64,000 bases of DNA, taken from NCBI RefSeq assembly GCF_004795835.1, contig NZ_CP039249.1, forward strand, positions 1,918,501 to 1,982,500. Reading direction: 5' to 3'. Under the pieces are notes generated by a model. The model was not told the DNA's origin. It worked only from the letters and a program-made list of their open reading frames with translations, and did not search any database. Positions 10,004 to 18,573 of the stretch are shown here, piece by piece. Both the position numbers and the translations under genes were made by a program. This DNA is from Sphingomonas sp. PAMC26645. GTDB taxonomy: Bacteria > Pseudomonadota > Alphaproteobacteria > Sphingomonadales > Sphingomonadaceae. Within the stretch, counting starts at the first letter, position 1. Each line of letters starts with the position of its first letter.

Positions 10004-11056
10004 TTATACCCGCTGTGTAATGCGGGGTGCTGTGCCGACAGCATGGGCGGCGAACATCGCGGCGATCAGCAGCAGCGCGGCGTTGCCCTGGTGTGCGACC
10101 GCGACGTCGATCTGCACGCCGGTCATCAGCGTGGCGATGCCGAGCATGATCTGGAGCGTGACCAACCCGACGACGAAGAAGCCAGCGCTGCTGCCCGTCT
10201 TGGTCGCCTTGATCGCCAGCCAGATGAGTCCGGCGGCGGCGGCGAACGCGAACCAGCGGTGGATGAACTGGACGACGATTGGGTTGTCGACCGCGTTGCT
10301 CCAGGCCGGGTTCACCATCGGCACGTCGGCTGGGAACAGCCCGTCGCCCATCAGCGGCCAGCTTGCGAACGCGTACCCCGCGTCGAGCCCGGCGGTGAAC
10401 GCGCCGTAGACGAGTTGTACGAACAACAGTGCCAGCGCGAGGATCGCGACCGGGGCGAGCCGGGCAGGGGCGGCTAGCGGGTTGCGGTGCAGCGCCATCA
10501 GGTCGAGCGCGGTCCACACGATCCCCGCGAGGATCGTCAGCGCGGTCAGCAGATGCACGGCGAGTCGGATGTGACTCACATCGGTTCGCACCGACAGTCC
10601 GGAGGCGACCATCCACCAGCCGATGGCGCCCTGGAACGCACCGAGCGCCAGCAACGCCGACAGCCGCCAGCCATAGCCGACCGGGATACGTTTGCGCACC
10701 GCGAACCAGATCAGCGGCACCGCGAACACGAGCCCGATCACGCGGCCCCATAGCCGGTGGAGGTATTCCCAGAAGAAGATCGCCTTGAACCCGCCGACCG
10801 TCATGTCGGCGTTGAACGCGGCGTATTCGGGGATGCGCTTGTAGGCGTCGAACTCGGCCTGCCACTGCGCGTCGTTGAGTGGCGGGATGATTCCGCTGAT
10901 CGGCTTCCACTGCGTGATCGACAGCCCCGACTCGGTCAGCCGCGTGATCCCGCCGATGACGACCATCGCGACGATCAGACCGGCGACCGTGACCAGCCAC
11001 AGGGCGACGGAACGAGGACGGGCCTTGCTGAGGAAGGCGGCGCTGGGTTGAAGCAT
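10004..11056 (-). CDS. ctaA: Heme A synthase, COX15/CtaA family
   Basis: This 350-residue integral membrane protein oxidises the heme O methyl group to the formyl group of heme A for aa3-type oxidases. Eight membrane segments are apparent. The four conserved heme-ligand histidines are in EYLHRLWGR, RLAVHLLTA, QFIHRWFAF and VAVAHQGNA. The family motif GGITRLTESGLSITQWKP is near residue 35. The start at MLQPSAAFLSK was chosen on length; no strong ribosome site is visible and the frame extends 29 codons upstream. The stop codon lies in the loop of a 6-bp hairpin (cgggta-ttatta-tacccg). Confidence 0.94.
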   Translation of the reverse strand: MLQPSAAFLSKARPRSVALWLVTVAGLIVAMVVIGGITRLTESGLSITQWKPISGIIPPLNDAQWQAEFDAYKRIPEYAAFNADMTVGGFKAIFFWEYLHRLWGRVIGLVFAVPLIWFAVRKRIPVGYGWRLSALLALGAFQGAIGWWMVASGLSVRTDVSHIRLAVHLLTALTILAGIVWTALDLMALHRNPLAAPARLAPVAILALALLFVQLVYGAFTAGLDAGYAFASWPLMGDGLFPADVPMVNPAWSNAVDNPIVVQFIHRWFAFAAAAGLIWLAIKATKTGSSAGFFVVGLVTLQIMLGIATLMTGVQIDVAVAHQGNAALLLIAAMFAAHAVGTAPRITQRV

Positions 11057-11174
11057 GGTGAGGAGATAGTGGTTTGCGCGGCGGGGCGCCATCGGTTCGT
11101 GGTGCGCCGTTGCTTCATGTTGCTGGATCCGGTCGGGGACCAAGACCCCAGTAGCCGCAGCGCTCTGCTTCGTT

Positions 11175-11227
11175 GTTCTCCCGCGAAGGCGGGAGCCCAG
11201 GCTGGGTCCCCGCCTTCGCGGGGAAAC
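11175..11227. repeat. 52-bp palindromic repeat, family B, copy 2 (inverted)
   Basis: This is the reverse complement of the copies at 8.5 and 46.3 kb with only a few differences (gttctcccgcgaaggcggg...cccaggctggg...ccccgccttcgcggggaaac). It lies between ctaA and the MerC-domain gene, which are divergent. Confidence 0.85.
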
Positions 11228-11355
11228 AAGTGAGGAGGGCGCGACGTTGCATGGTCAGGGCCTGCTGGACGGCGACGAAAAACCACCCCAGCACCCAACA
11301 AAATCTGCAATGTAATGTTGTATCCTTTCAACCACCCATCTATATCCGACGAACG

Positions 11356-11739
11356 ATGACGCCCTCGGCCACGCATACCCACCGCTTCGCCGGGCTCGAT
11401 CGCTACGCGATCGGGCTGTCGGGCCTGTGCATGGTGCATTGCCTGGCGACCTCCGTGCTGGTTGCGCTGATGTCGACCGCGGGCGGTTTCCTGCTCGACC
11501 CGATCTTCCACGAAATCGGCCTGACGATCGCGATCGCTTTGGGCGCGCTCGCGCTCGGTCGCGGCGTGCTGAACCACGGCTATATGATGCCTGCCGCGAT
11601 GGGCGCGCTCGGACTCGGCATCATGGCGGGCGCGATGACGCTGCCGCACGACAGCGGTGGCGGCGAGACGTTGTGGACGATCGTCGGCGTCGGGCTGCTC
11701 GCATTCGGCCACGATCTCAACCGCCGCGCGGAAAGCTGA
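11356..11739 (+). CDS. MerC-domain membrane protein
   Basis: This predicts 127 residues with the start at MTPSATHTHRF. Four hydrophobic helices are visible. The MerC-type Cys-x3-His-Cys motif is in GLCMVHCLATS of the first helix, where MerC mercury transporters keep their vicinal metal-binding residues. A second Cys pair typical of mercury-resistance MerC is not present, and no mer genes are nearby. The gene ends 41 bases before a Fur/Zur-family regulator gene, so a role in zinc or another divalent metal is a better guess than mercury. Confidence 0.83.
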   Translation: MTPSATHTHRFAGLDRYAIGLSGLCMVHCLATSVLVALMSTAGGFLLDPIFHEIGLTIAIALGALALGRGVLNHGYMMPAAMGALGLGIMAGAMTLPHDSGGGETLWTIVGVGLLAFGHDLNRRAES

Positions 11740-11780
11740 GCGGGTTGCTGGAACTGTTCCGGCATCCTACTTCACCCAGC

Positions 11781-12248
11781 ATGGCGCACGCTCACACCCA
11801 CACCGAACCGCAGGGCGCCGATCTCACCGTCGCAGCACAGACGACGCTCGAAAAGGCTGGCGAGCAATGGACGACGATGCGCGCCAGCGTGTTCGCAGCC
11901 CTCGCCAGCTTCGAGAAGCCGGCGTCGGCGTACGATATCGCCGAGGCCGTCTCGAAATCTGAAGGTCGTCGGGTCGCCGCGAACAGCGTGTACCGCATCC
12001 TCGACCTGTTCGTCGGCGCGAACCTCGCGCGGCGAGTCGAGAGCGCGAACGCCTATGTCGCGAACGCGCACCCGGATTGCTTGCACGACTGCATCTTCCT
12101 GGTCTGCGACTCGTGCGGCCAGACGACGCATCTCGATAACGACACGATCACCAAGGGTGTGCGGAACGCGGCGGAGGCGGCGGGCTTCTCGCCCGTGAGG
12201 CCAGTGATCGAGGTCCGCGGTCGCTGCGCGGAGTGCGAGGCGAAGTAG
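11781..12248 (+). CDS. zur: Fur-family transcriptional repressor, Zur-like
   Basis: This predicts 155 residues. The N-terminus is His-rich (MAHAHTHTE), then a winged helix (TTMRASVFAALAS ... PASAYDIAEAVSK ... VAANSVYRILDLFV) and a dimerisation and metal-binding half. The structural zinc site is visible as two Cys-x2-Cys pairs, CDSCGQ near 110 and CAEC at the C-terminus; HPDCLHDC is another metal-ligand candidate. The Zur rather than Fur assignment rests on the short CAEC end and the MerC partner gene, and is an inference. An AT-rich stretch near 11310 (gtaatgttgtatc) could hold an operator but is not a good palindrome. Confidence 0.82.
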   Translation: MAHAHTHTEPQGADLTVAAQTTLEKAGEQWTTMRASVFAALASFEKPASAYDIAEAVSKSEGRRVAANSVYRILDLFVGANLARRVESANAYVANAHPDCLHDCIFLVCDSCGQTTHLDNDTITKGVRNAAEAAGFSPVRPVIEVRGRCAECEAK

Positions 12249-12261
12249 CTTCGACCGCTTA

Positions 12262-12385
12262 ATCCTCCCCCGTAAGGGGGAGGTGGCTGGCGCTTGCCAG
12301 TCGGAGGGGGAGGAAGGGTAAACCGCTGTTCCGTGTCCTCCCCCTCCGTCACCTTCGGTGCCACCTCCCCCTGGCGGGGGAGGAT
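12262..12385. repeat. 124-bp intergenic repeat element, family A, copy 1
   Basis: Both ends are atcctcccc...ggggaggat hairpins, with inner complementary blocks (tggctggcgcttgccag and a cggagggggagg/cctccccctccg pair). Its reverse complement matches the copy at 55179-55302 over most of its length. It lies between zur and the acetyltransferase gene and encodes nothing obvious. Confidence 0.85.
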
Positions 12386-12391
12386 CAAGTT

Positions 12392-12922
12392 CTACCCCAG
12401 ATCCTTCCCCATCCGGATCATCGGCACAGGCACGTCGCCCGGCGTCTCGATCCGCTCGATCGGCAGATACCCGCAGGCCTGATACAGCGGCTCCCCGGCC
12501 AGCGTCGCCATCATCTCCGCCCGCGCAAACCCGGCCTCCCGTGCTGCGGCCTCGCAAACCGATAACACCAGCCGCCCGACACCCCGCCGCGTAAAGTCCG
12601 GATCGGTATACATCGCCCGAATCCGCGCCGCGTCGCGCGCCGGGTCGAGTAGCGCCGCATCGCGCAACGCCGTGCTGTGATCGCCGCCATAGAGCGTCGC
12701 GCGCCGACTCCACCCGCCACATCCGGCCAGCCGACCGTCCGCCTCGACCAGCAGATACGTCCCGTCCGCGATCAACTGCGTATCTAGCCCCATCACCGCG
12801 CGGCTCGCCTCGACTTGGGCCGGCGTGAGGAAGTCCCCCTGCAACGCGCCGATCGAACGGGCCATCAGCGCCGAGATCGCGGGAATATCCGCCGCCACGG
12901 CCACACGGTGCGTAAAGTTCAT
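12392..12922 (-). CDS. GNAT-family N-acetyltransferase
   Basis: This predicts 176 residues with the start at MNFTHRVAVAADIP; the frame runs 38 codons further upstream into the dxs promoter region. The GNAT fold is supported by an N-terminal ADIPAISALMARSI helix and the acetyl-CoA pyrophosphate-binding loop RRGVGRLVL after YTDPDF, and a C-terminal EPLYQACGYLPIE motif. The acceptor is unknown. It is divergent from dxs, with about 90 bases between starts. Confidence 0.85.
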   Translation of the reverse strand: MNFTHRVAVAADIPAISALMARSIGALQGDFLTPAQVEASRAVMGLDTQLIADGTYLLVEADGRLAGCGGWSRRATLYGGDHSTALRDAALLDPARDAARIRAMYTDPDFTRRGVGRLVLSVCEAAAREAGFARAEMMATLAGEPLYQACGYLPIERIETPGDVPVPMIRMGKDLG

Positions 12923-13014
12923 AATTGTGCACTTTCCGAGCGACTCCAGCGCGAATGCTACGTCAAGACACGGTAACAATCGACACGATACGCGCGCTGC
13001 ATTAAGCCCGTCCG

Positions 13015-14937
13015 ATGGCCGACCTTCCCTCGACACCGCTGCTCGACACCGTTTCGACGCCCGACGACCTCCGCAAGTTGCGCCCGGACCAGCTCCGCCA
13101 ACTCGCCGACGAACTGCGTACCGAGACGATTTCCGCGGTCGGCACCACCGGTGGGCATCTCGGCTCGGGCCTCGGCGTGGTCGAGCTGACCACCGCGATC
13201 CACTATGTCTTCGATACCCCGCGCGACCGCCTCGTCTGGGACGTCGGCCACCAGTGTTATCCGCACAAGATCCTCACCGGACGCCGCGATCGGATTCGCA
13301 CGCTGCGGCAGGGCGGGGGGCTCAGCGGCTTCACCAAGCGCAGCGAGAGCGAATACGATCCGTTCGGCGCGGCGCATTCCTCGACGTCGATCTCGGCCGC
13401 GCTCGGCTTTGCGATCGCCAACAAGATTGCAGGCGCCCCCGGCAAGGGCATCGCTGTGATCGGCGACGGCGCTATGTCCGCGGGCATGGCGTACGAGGCG
13501 ATGAACAACGCCGCGCAGGCGGGTAACCGCCTCGTCGTGATCCTCAACGACAACGACATGTCGATCGCCCCGCCGGTCGGTGGATTGTCGGCGTATCTGA
13601 GCCGTATTGTATCGAGTCGCGAGTTCCTCGGCTTTCGCGATCTGGCACGCAAACTCGCCAAGCGGCTGCCACGGCCGATCGCCAGCGGCATGCGCAAGAC
13701 CGACGAGTTCGCGCGCGGCATGACGATGGGCGGCACGTTGTTCGAGGAACTGGGCTTTTATTATGTCGGCCCGATCGACGGTCATAACCTCGAACATCTG
13801 ATCCCGGTGCTCGAGAATGTTCGCGATGCCGAAGAGGGCCCGATCCTCGTCCACGTCGTCACCAAGAAGGGCAAGGGCTACGGCCCCGCCGAGGCTGCCG
13901 CGGACAAGTATCACGGCGTCCAGAAGTTCGACGTGATCTCCGGCGTGCAGACCAAGGCGCCGCCGGGACCACCGCAATACCAGAACGTGTTCGGCGCGCA
14001 GCTCGTTGCCGAGGCCGCCAACGACCCGCGGATCTGCGCGATCACCGCGGCGATGCCGTCGGGTACCGGGCTCGATGCGTTCGCCAAGGCGTATCCCGAC
14101 CGCTTCTTCGACGTCGGCATCGCCGAGCAGCATGGCGTGACCTTCGCCGCCGGCCTTGCCGCGCAGGGGATGCGGCCGTTCTGTGCGATCTACTCGACGT
14201 TCCTTCAGCGCGCATACGATCAGGTCGTGCATGACGTCGCGATCCAGAACCTGCCGGTCCGGTTCGCGATCGACCGCGCGGGTCTGGTCGGTGCGGATGG
14301 TGCGACTCACGCCGGATCGTTCGACGTCACGTACCTCGCGACGCTGCCGAACTTCGTCGTGATGGCGGCGGCGGACGAGGCGGAACTGGTCCACATGACG
14401 CACACCGCGGCGCAGTACGACACCGGCCCGATCGCGGTGCGCTATCCGCGCGGCAACGGCACCGGCGTTGCGCTGCCCGAGACTCCGCAACTGCTGGAGA
14501 TCGGCAAGGGTCGCGTCGTGCGCGAAGGCAAGAAGATCGCGATCTTGTCGCTCGGTACGCGTCTCGAGGAAGCGCTCAAGGCCGCCGAGGTTCTCGAAGC
14601 CAAGGGGCTGAGCACCACGGTCGCCGATCTTCGTTTCGCCAAGCCGCTCGACGTCGACCTGATTCGGAAGCTGCTCACCACGCACGAAGTCGCGGTGACG
14701 ATCGAGGAGAACTCGGTTGGTGGCTTCGGCGCGCACGTGCTGACGATGGCATCTGACGAGGGCTTGATCGACGGTGGGCTCAAGCTGCGTACGTTGCGTC
14801 TGCCCGACGTGTATCAGGACCAGGACAAGCCCGAAGTCCAGTATGCCGAAGCCGGCCTCGATGCGACCGCGCTGGTGGATACCGTGCTCAAGGCGCTCCG
14901 TCACAATTCGGGCGGGGTTGCCGAAGCGCGCGCATGA
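13015..14937 (+). CDS. dxs: 1-deoxy-D-xylulose-5-phosphate synthase
   Basis: This 640-residue enzyme condenses pyruvate and glyceraldehyde 3-phosphate, the first step of the MEP isoprenoid pathway and a feed into thiamine and pyridoxal synthesis. The thiamine-diphosphate motif runs from [15 protein letters not shown] (about residue 150) to [12 protein letters not shown]. The transketolase middle domain has [15 protein letters not shown] and the N-terminus has [13 protein letters not shown]. Length is normal for the family. It leads an operon with a 55-residue membrane protein (4-base overlap), and tlyA lies about 1 kb downstream. Confidence 0.98.
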   Translation: MADLPSTPLLDTVSTPDDLRKLRPDQLRQLADELRTETISAVGTTGGHLGSGLGVVELTTAIHYVFDTPRDRLVWDVGHQCYPHKILTGRRDRIRTLRQGGGLSGFTKRSESEYDPFGAAHSSTSISAALGFAIANKIAGAPGKGIAVIGDGAMSAGMAYEAMNNAAQAGNRLVVILNDNDMSIAPPVGGLSAYLSRIVSSREFLGFRDLARKLAKRLPRPIASGMRKTDEFARGMTMGGTLFEELGFYYVGPIDGHNLEHLIPVLENVRDAEEGPILVHVVTKKGKGYGPAEAAADKYHGVQKFDVISGVQTKAPPGPPQYQNVFGAQLVAEAANDPRICAITAAMPSGTGLDAFAKAYPDRFFDVGIAEQHGVTFAAGLAAQGMRPFCAIYSTFLQRAYDQVVHDVAIQNLPVRFAIDRAGLVGADGATHAGSFDVTYLATLPNFVVMAAADEAELVHMTHTAAQYDTGPIAVRYPRGNGTGVALPETPQLLEIGKGRVVREGKKIAILSLGTRLEEALKAAEVLEAKGLSTTVADLRFAKPLDVDLIRKLLTTHEVAVTIEENSVGGFGAHVLTMASDEGLIDGGLKLRTLRLPDVYQDQDKPEVQYAEAGLDATALVDTVLKALRHNSGGVAEARA

Positions 14938-15101
14938 CCGGGCCGACCAAGGGTCTTGTGATCATCGCGCTGGCGGTGATCGTGATGGTGTCGCTCAATA
15001 TTGCGATGTGGCGGCGGATGCGGGGTGGGCTCGCAGCGGCGAAGGCTGAGCAGGCGGCGAACCCCGAACTGTTCGATGAAGATGGTTCGCGGATTTCATA
15101 A
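14934..15101 (+). CDS. Small single-pass membrane protein coupled to dxs
   Basis: This short gene encodes 55 residues: [20 protein letters not shown] gives one N-terminal hydrophobic helix of about 18 residues. A basic patch MWRRMRGG and an acidic tail ending [13 protein letters not shown] follow. Its ATG overlaps the dxs stop (ATGA), the arrangement expected of a coupled gene, and the frame keeps the codon bias of the region. Function is unknown. A large inverted repeat follows a few bases after its stop. Confidence 0.75.
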   Translation: MTGPTKGLVIIALAVIVMVSLNIAMWRRMRGGLAAAKAEQAANPELFDEDGSRIS

Positions 15102-15108
15102 CTGAGAA

Positions 15109-15212
15109 CCACCCCGGCGCAGGCCGGGGCCCAATTGGGAAAAGTTGGTAACGGAGCGCGGTGCCTCGTTACTGTGACCTCACCAATTGGGCCCCGGCCT
15201 TCGCCGGGGTGG
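15109..15212. repeat. Large inverted repeat, family C
   Basis: The left arm ccaccccggcgcaggccggggcccaattgg and right arm ccaattgggccccggccttcgccggggtgg are almost perfectly complementary over 30 bases. About 44 bases separate them. Each arm also contains its own small palindrome. It lies between the two convergent genes for the dxs-linked membrane protein and the hydrolase, where it could serve as a bidirectional terminator. Confidence 0.85.
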
Positions 15213-15233
15213 TGTATTGTTGGGTGCGTACGG

Positions 15234-15905
15234 TTAGCCGCCCAGGTAGTGTGTTTGTGCAGCGTCCGTTGCGCTGACCGCAAGGATCGAGCGGGCTTTG
15301 CTTGGCGGTAAAGCCTGTCCCCTGCCATCGCCACTTGCGGCGATGACGCGCTCCAGCAAATCCTGCCCTTCACGCCACCAGCCGATCCCGCTCGCGGCAT
15401 TCAGATGCCCTTGTGGTCCCGCATCGACGAAGTGGCTGCCCCAGTCCGCCGCCATGCTGTGCGCGCGCTCGGGCGTGACCCAGGGGTCGTCGCTGCTCGC
15501 CACCACGATCGACGGGAATGGCAAGGGCGTGCGCGGAGTCGGCGAGAAGCCTTTCAGTTCGGCCTGCGCGCCGCCGCGATCGACGTCCGCTGGCGCTACC
15601 AACAACGCGCCCGCTACCGGCCACCCATAAGGCTGCGGGCTGAGTTCGGCCCACCACGCCACTGCGAGGCACCCGAGGCTGTGTGCGGCGAGGATCACCG
15701 GCGCCTGTGCCTGCCGGATCGCCTCGTCGAGACGAGTCACCCAGGCATTGCGGTGCGGCGTGTTCCACATGCCGAGTTCGACGCGCACCGTGTCGGGCCG
15801 CGCCTCTTCCCATAACGTCTGCCAGTGCGAAGGACCCGATCCACCAAGGCCGGGCACGGTCAGGATCGTCGGCTGGACGGAATCATACGGTGCGAAAGAA
15901 CCCAC
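15234..15905 (-). CDS. Alpha/beta hydrolase, RBBP9/YdeN-like
   Basis: This 223-residue protein has the RBBP9/YdeN serine hydrolase pattern. VPGLGGSGPSHWQTLWE at the N-terminus carries the oxyanion-loop WQ. The nucleophile is Ser76 in AAHSLGC, the acid is Asp139 or Asp140 in SSDDPWV, and the base is His167 in GHLNAASG. There is no signal peptide. The substrate is unknown. It interrupts the dxs-tlyA neighbourhood on the opposite strand. Confidence 0.88.
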   Translation of the reverse strand: MGSFAPYDSVQPTILTVPGLGGSGPSHWQTLWEEARPDTVRVELGMWNTPHRNAWVTRLDEAIRQAQAPVILAAHSLGCLAVAWWAELSPQPYGWPVAGALLVAPADVDRGGAQAELKGFSPTPRTPLPFPSIVVASSDDPWVTPERAHSMAADWGSHFVDAGPQGHLNAASGIGWWREGQDLLERVIAASGDGRGQALPPSKARSILAVSATDAAQTHYLGG

Positions 15906-16090
15906 AGCGCTTCTCCTTCTCCAAAACCTCGTTCTTCGAGGTCGGGAGCGTGGCCGAAGGACGCTCTAGGGCACGCCATCCGGTCACGATCCCATGACTT
16001 CAACGTAATCCTACTTGTTCGGTAGGCAATGGCATTGCGGCGAAAGGAAGGCAGCTTGCGGCAATCGGATCGGACCGCGATAGCGGGCGC

Positions 16091-16891
16091 ATGGTGAAGG
16101 TACGTGCAGACCAGATGCTGGTCGACAGAGGGCTGGTCGAGTCGCGGACGCGCGCACAGGCGCTGATCATGGCGGGCCTCGTGTTCGCGGGGACGAAGAA
16201 GGTCGACAAGCCCGGACAGACGCTCGCAGACGACGTGCAGCTCGACGTGCGCGGTCGTGATCATCCCTGGGTTTCGCGCGGCGGGATCAAGCTGGCGCAC
16301 GGCTTTGCGCATTTCGGTTGGGACGTGACCGGTGCGGTGGCGATCGACGTCGGCTCCTCGACTGGAGGTTTTACCGACGTCATGTTGAAGAACGGCGCGG
16401 CGAAGGTCTACGCGGTCGACAGTGGGACCAACCAGCTTGCCTGGTCGCTGCGGCAGGATGAACGCGTCATCGTCCACGAACAGACCAGCGCGCGGATCCT
16501 CACGCCCGCGCATATCCCAGAGCCGATCGACCTGATCGTCTGCGATGCGAGCTTTATCGGTTTGGCGAAGGTGCTGGAGCGGCCGATGTCCTTCGCCAAG
16601 CCGGACGCGCGGCTGATGGCGCTGGTGAAGCCGCAGTTCGAGGCGGGACGCGGCGAAGTGGGGAAAGGCGGTGTCGTCCGCGATACCGCGATCCACCAGC
16701 GCGTCTGCGACGAGGTCGCGGCGTGGTTGACGGGGCAGGGGTGGAGTGTGGTCGGTGTGGTCGAGAGCCCGATCACGGGGCCCGAGGGCAATGTCGAGTT
16801 CCTGATTGCGGCTTTGCATGACGAGAGTCTAACGGTGGAACAGCCTGCCTCGGACGCGCCAAACGATCCCGAAACGCCTCTGTCATCCTGA
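16091..16891 (+). CDS. tlyA: TlyA-family rRNA methyltransferase
   Basis: This 266-residue protein has an S4 RNA-binding domain at about 4-65 (RADQMLVDRGLVESRTRAQA) and an FtsJ-type methyltransferase domain with the SAM motif IDVGSSTGGFTDVML. The K-D-K-E set is represented by GGIKLAH, VCDASFIG, LVKPQFE and EGNVEF. In mycobacteria TlyA makes 2'-O-methylcytidines in 16S and 23S rRNA; the hemolysin name is historical. The C-terminal 20 residues are Ser/Pro/Asp-rich. The stop codon falls within the inverted repeat that follows. Confidence 0.94.
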   Translation: MVKVRADQMLVDRGLVESRTRAQALIMAGLVFAGTKKVDKPGQTLADDVQLDVRGRDHPWVSRGGIKLAHGFAHFGWDVTGAVAIDVGSSTGGFTDVMLKNGAAKVYAVDSGTNQLAWSLRQDERVIVHEQTSARILTPAHIPEPIDLIVCDASFIGLAKVLERPMSFAKPDARLMALVKPQFEAGRGEVGKGGVVRDTAIHQRVCDEVAAWLTGQGWSVVGVVESPITGPEGNVEFLIAALHDESLTVEQPASDAPNDPETPLSS

Positions 16892-16959
16892 CAAACGTCA
16901 GGACCCAGAGCCACACTGGGTGCGCTCGGTATCCTGGATACTGACTTTCGTCAGGATGA
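16883..16959. repeat. Intergenic inverted repeat, family D
   Basis: The ends tcatcctgacaaacgtcagga and actttcgtcaggatga are complementary, with the inner cccagagccacactgggt also forming a hairpin. It overlaps the tlyA stop codon and probably folds at the 3' end of that mRNA. Confidence 0.75.
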
Positions 16960-17078
16960 CGGCGTGGGGAGGTGGCGTACCGGAATGAACCACTAGCGGA
17001 ACGATTAACCACCAAACTCGGTTTACCGATCGCAAAATGCGCGCCAGGACGAGCGCGCTTAGAGGCGGAAGGATTTGT

Positions 17079-17630
17079 GTGGGCGGTATCGCTTCGAAGG
17101 GCCAGTTGAGGATGTCGTTCCTCCGCTGGGCGGTCGTGACCGTGCCCCTGATCCTGTTGCTGGGCTTCGTCTCGGGGCGTTCGGTCAGCGTCGGCAGCGA
17201 GAATGCTTGGTACATGGCGCTCGCCAAGCCGGCGCTGAACCCGCCGGGCTGGGTATTCCCGGTCGTGTGGACCACGCTCTACGTCCTGATCGGGCTAGCG
17301 CTCGCGATGATCCTCAACGCGCGCGGCGCTCGGTTGCGCGGGCTGGCCGTCGCTTTGTTCGTTGGCCAGTTCCTGCTCAACCTCGCCTGGACGCCGATGT
17401 TCTTCGGCGCGCACAGGATCGGGCTGTCGGTACTGGTGATCGTCGCGATGCTCGCGCTGTCGATCGCTGCAACCTTCGTATTCGCGCGCATCCGCCCCGC
17501 CGCGGCGTGGCTGATGGTGCCGTACATGGTGTGGATCAGCTTTGCCGGCGTGCTCGCGTTCAGCATCGGGCGGTTGAACCCCGATGCCGAAACCCTTGCA
17601 CCCGCGCCGCATACGTCCCAAATGCTGTGA
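17079..17630 (+). CDS. tspO: TspO/MBR family membrane protein
   Basis: This predicts 183 residues. I chose the GTG start because GGAAGGA lies 5 bases upstream. The five-helix TspO signature is clear: WYMALAKPALNPPGWVFPVVW, then LNLAWTPMFFGAHRIGLS with the conserved Trp and Pro, and VPYMVWISFAGVLAFSIGRLNP at the C-terminus. Family members bind porphyrins and cholesterol-like ligands; in Rhodobacter TspO modulates tetrapyrrole and photosynthesis gene expression. It is followed after about 50 bases by ubiK. Confidence 0.95.
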   Translation: MGGIASKGQLRMSFLRWAVVTVPLILLLGFVSGRSVSVGSENAWYMALAKPALNPPGWVFPVVWTTLYVLIGLALAMILNARGARLRGLAVALFVGQFLLNLAWTPMFFGAHRIGLSVLVIVAMLALSIAATFVFARIRPAAAWLMVPYMVWISFAGVLAFSIGRLNPDAETLAPAPHTSQML

Positions 17631-17681
17631 CGCAGCAGTCACTGTAACAGTCACTGCGACAGTCTTTGGGATTTTGAAGCA

Positions 17682-17969
17682 ATGCAGTCCGAAAACCGCG
17701 TGTTCGACGATATCGTCAAGGTCTTGAACGGTGCTGCCGGTACGCTTGCGGGCGTTGGTCGCGAAGCCGGTTCAGGTGCGCGGGAACGCGCGCGCGAATG
17801 GCTCGGCGGGCTGGACTTCGTCAGCCGCGAAGAGTTCGATGCCGTGAAGGCGATGGCATCGGCCGCACGCGATGAGAACGACGCGTTGAAGACTCGGCTT
17901 GATGCGCTTGAGGCCAAGTTTGCGGCACAATCGACGGTAAATGCACCGCTCGGGGCGTCGGTCGACTGA
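17682..17969 (+). CDS. ubiK: Ubiquinone biosynthesis accessory factor UbiK
   Basis: This 95-residue protein of the BMFP/DUF526 family has an N-terminal amphipathic helix (MQSENRVFDDIVKVLNGAAG) and a C-terminal coiled coil (REEFDAVKAMASAARDENDAL...RLDALEAKF) ending in a flexible tail. In E. coli UbiK forms a complex with UbiJ and helps aerobic ubiquinone synthesis, probably by presenting lipid intermediates. Length fits. It may share a transcript with tspO and the YbjN-proC pair. Confidence 0.88.
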   Translation: MQSENRVFDDIVKVLNGAAGTLAGVGREAGSGARERAREWLGGLDFVSREEFDAVKAMASAARDENDALKTRLDALEAKFAAQSTVNAPLGASVD

Positions 17970-18066
17970 CTTTTCCACAGTTTTCCGCAGAATTGGGGCC
18001 GATGGGGTTGTCGGGGCGTTTTTGCCTCGGCACCCTTTGTCGTGCGATAAGGACCGCCAGGACCCT

Positions 18067-18573
18067 ATGATGCTTGAACACGCCGACCACGACCACGAAG
18101 ACGCCGCCCCGATCGACATGCTCGAGAGCTATTACGCTGCGCATGGCTGGGAGCATGAGCGTCACGACGACGAGATCGTCGCGACCGTCAAGGGAAGCTG
18201 GGCGACCTACGAGCTGCGCGCGCTGTGGCGCGAAGACGATAGCGTCCTGCAATTTCTCGCTTTTCCCGACATCAAGGTGCCCGACGAACGCCGTCAGGCC
18301 GTGTACGAGACGATCGGGCTGGTCAACGAACAGCTCTGGATCGGGCATTTCGAACTCTGGTCGTCGAGCGGCATTCTGCTGTTCCGGCACGCGGCGATGG
18401 TCGACGGGGGTGACGACGGCACGATGTCGCTCGACGCGGCGGAACTGCTGGTCGAATCGGCGATCGAGGAGTGCGAGCGCTTCTATCCCGTGTTCCAGTT
18501 CGTGCTGTGGGGTGGGAAGAGCCCCAAGGAAGCAATCGCCGCGGCACTGATCGAAACGCACGGCGAGGCATGA
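18067..18573 (+). CDS. YbjN-domain protein
   Basis: This 168-residue acidic protein starts at MMLEHADHDHED, where AGGA lies upstream (an adjacent ATG is equally possible). It carries the YbjN fold: IDMLESYYAAHGW, a central DSVLQFLAFPDIKVPDERR strand-helix region, and a C-terminal PVFQFVLWGGKSPKEAI. YbjN proteins resemble type III secretion chaperones, but their function is unclear. The stop overlaps the proC start by 4 bases, so the two are translationally coupled. Confidence 0.85.
   Translation: MMLEHADHDHEDAAPIDMLESYYAAHGWEHERHDDEIVATVKGSWATYELRALWREDDSVLQFLAFPDIKVPDERRQAVYETIGLVNEQLWIGHFELWSSSGILLFRHAAMVDGGDDGTMSLDAAELLVESAIEECERFYPVFQFVLWGGKSPKEAIAAALIETHGEA

Noticed and set aside
9995..10012. 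Hairpin at the ctaA stop codon as a regulatory element
   Set aside because: The 6-bp stem with a six-base AT-rich loop around the stop codon is short, and the similar tattataccc motif near 43.99 kb is too brief to be meaningful.
11295..11330. Possible Zur box upstream of the MerC gene
   Set aside because: The AT-rich stretch gtaatgttgtatc has one half that resembles a Zur half-site, but the second half is poor, so I did not call it.
12958..14904. 648-codon open frame antisense to dxs
   Set aside because: The sense strand encodes an unambiguous Dxs. The antisense product is Arg/His/Asp-rich with no family motif, which is typical of mirrored frames in GC-rich coding DNA.
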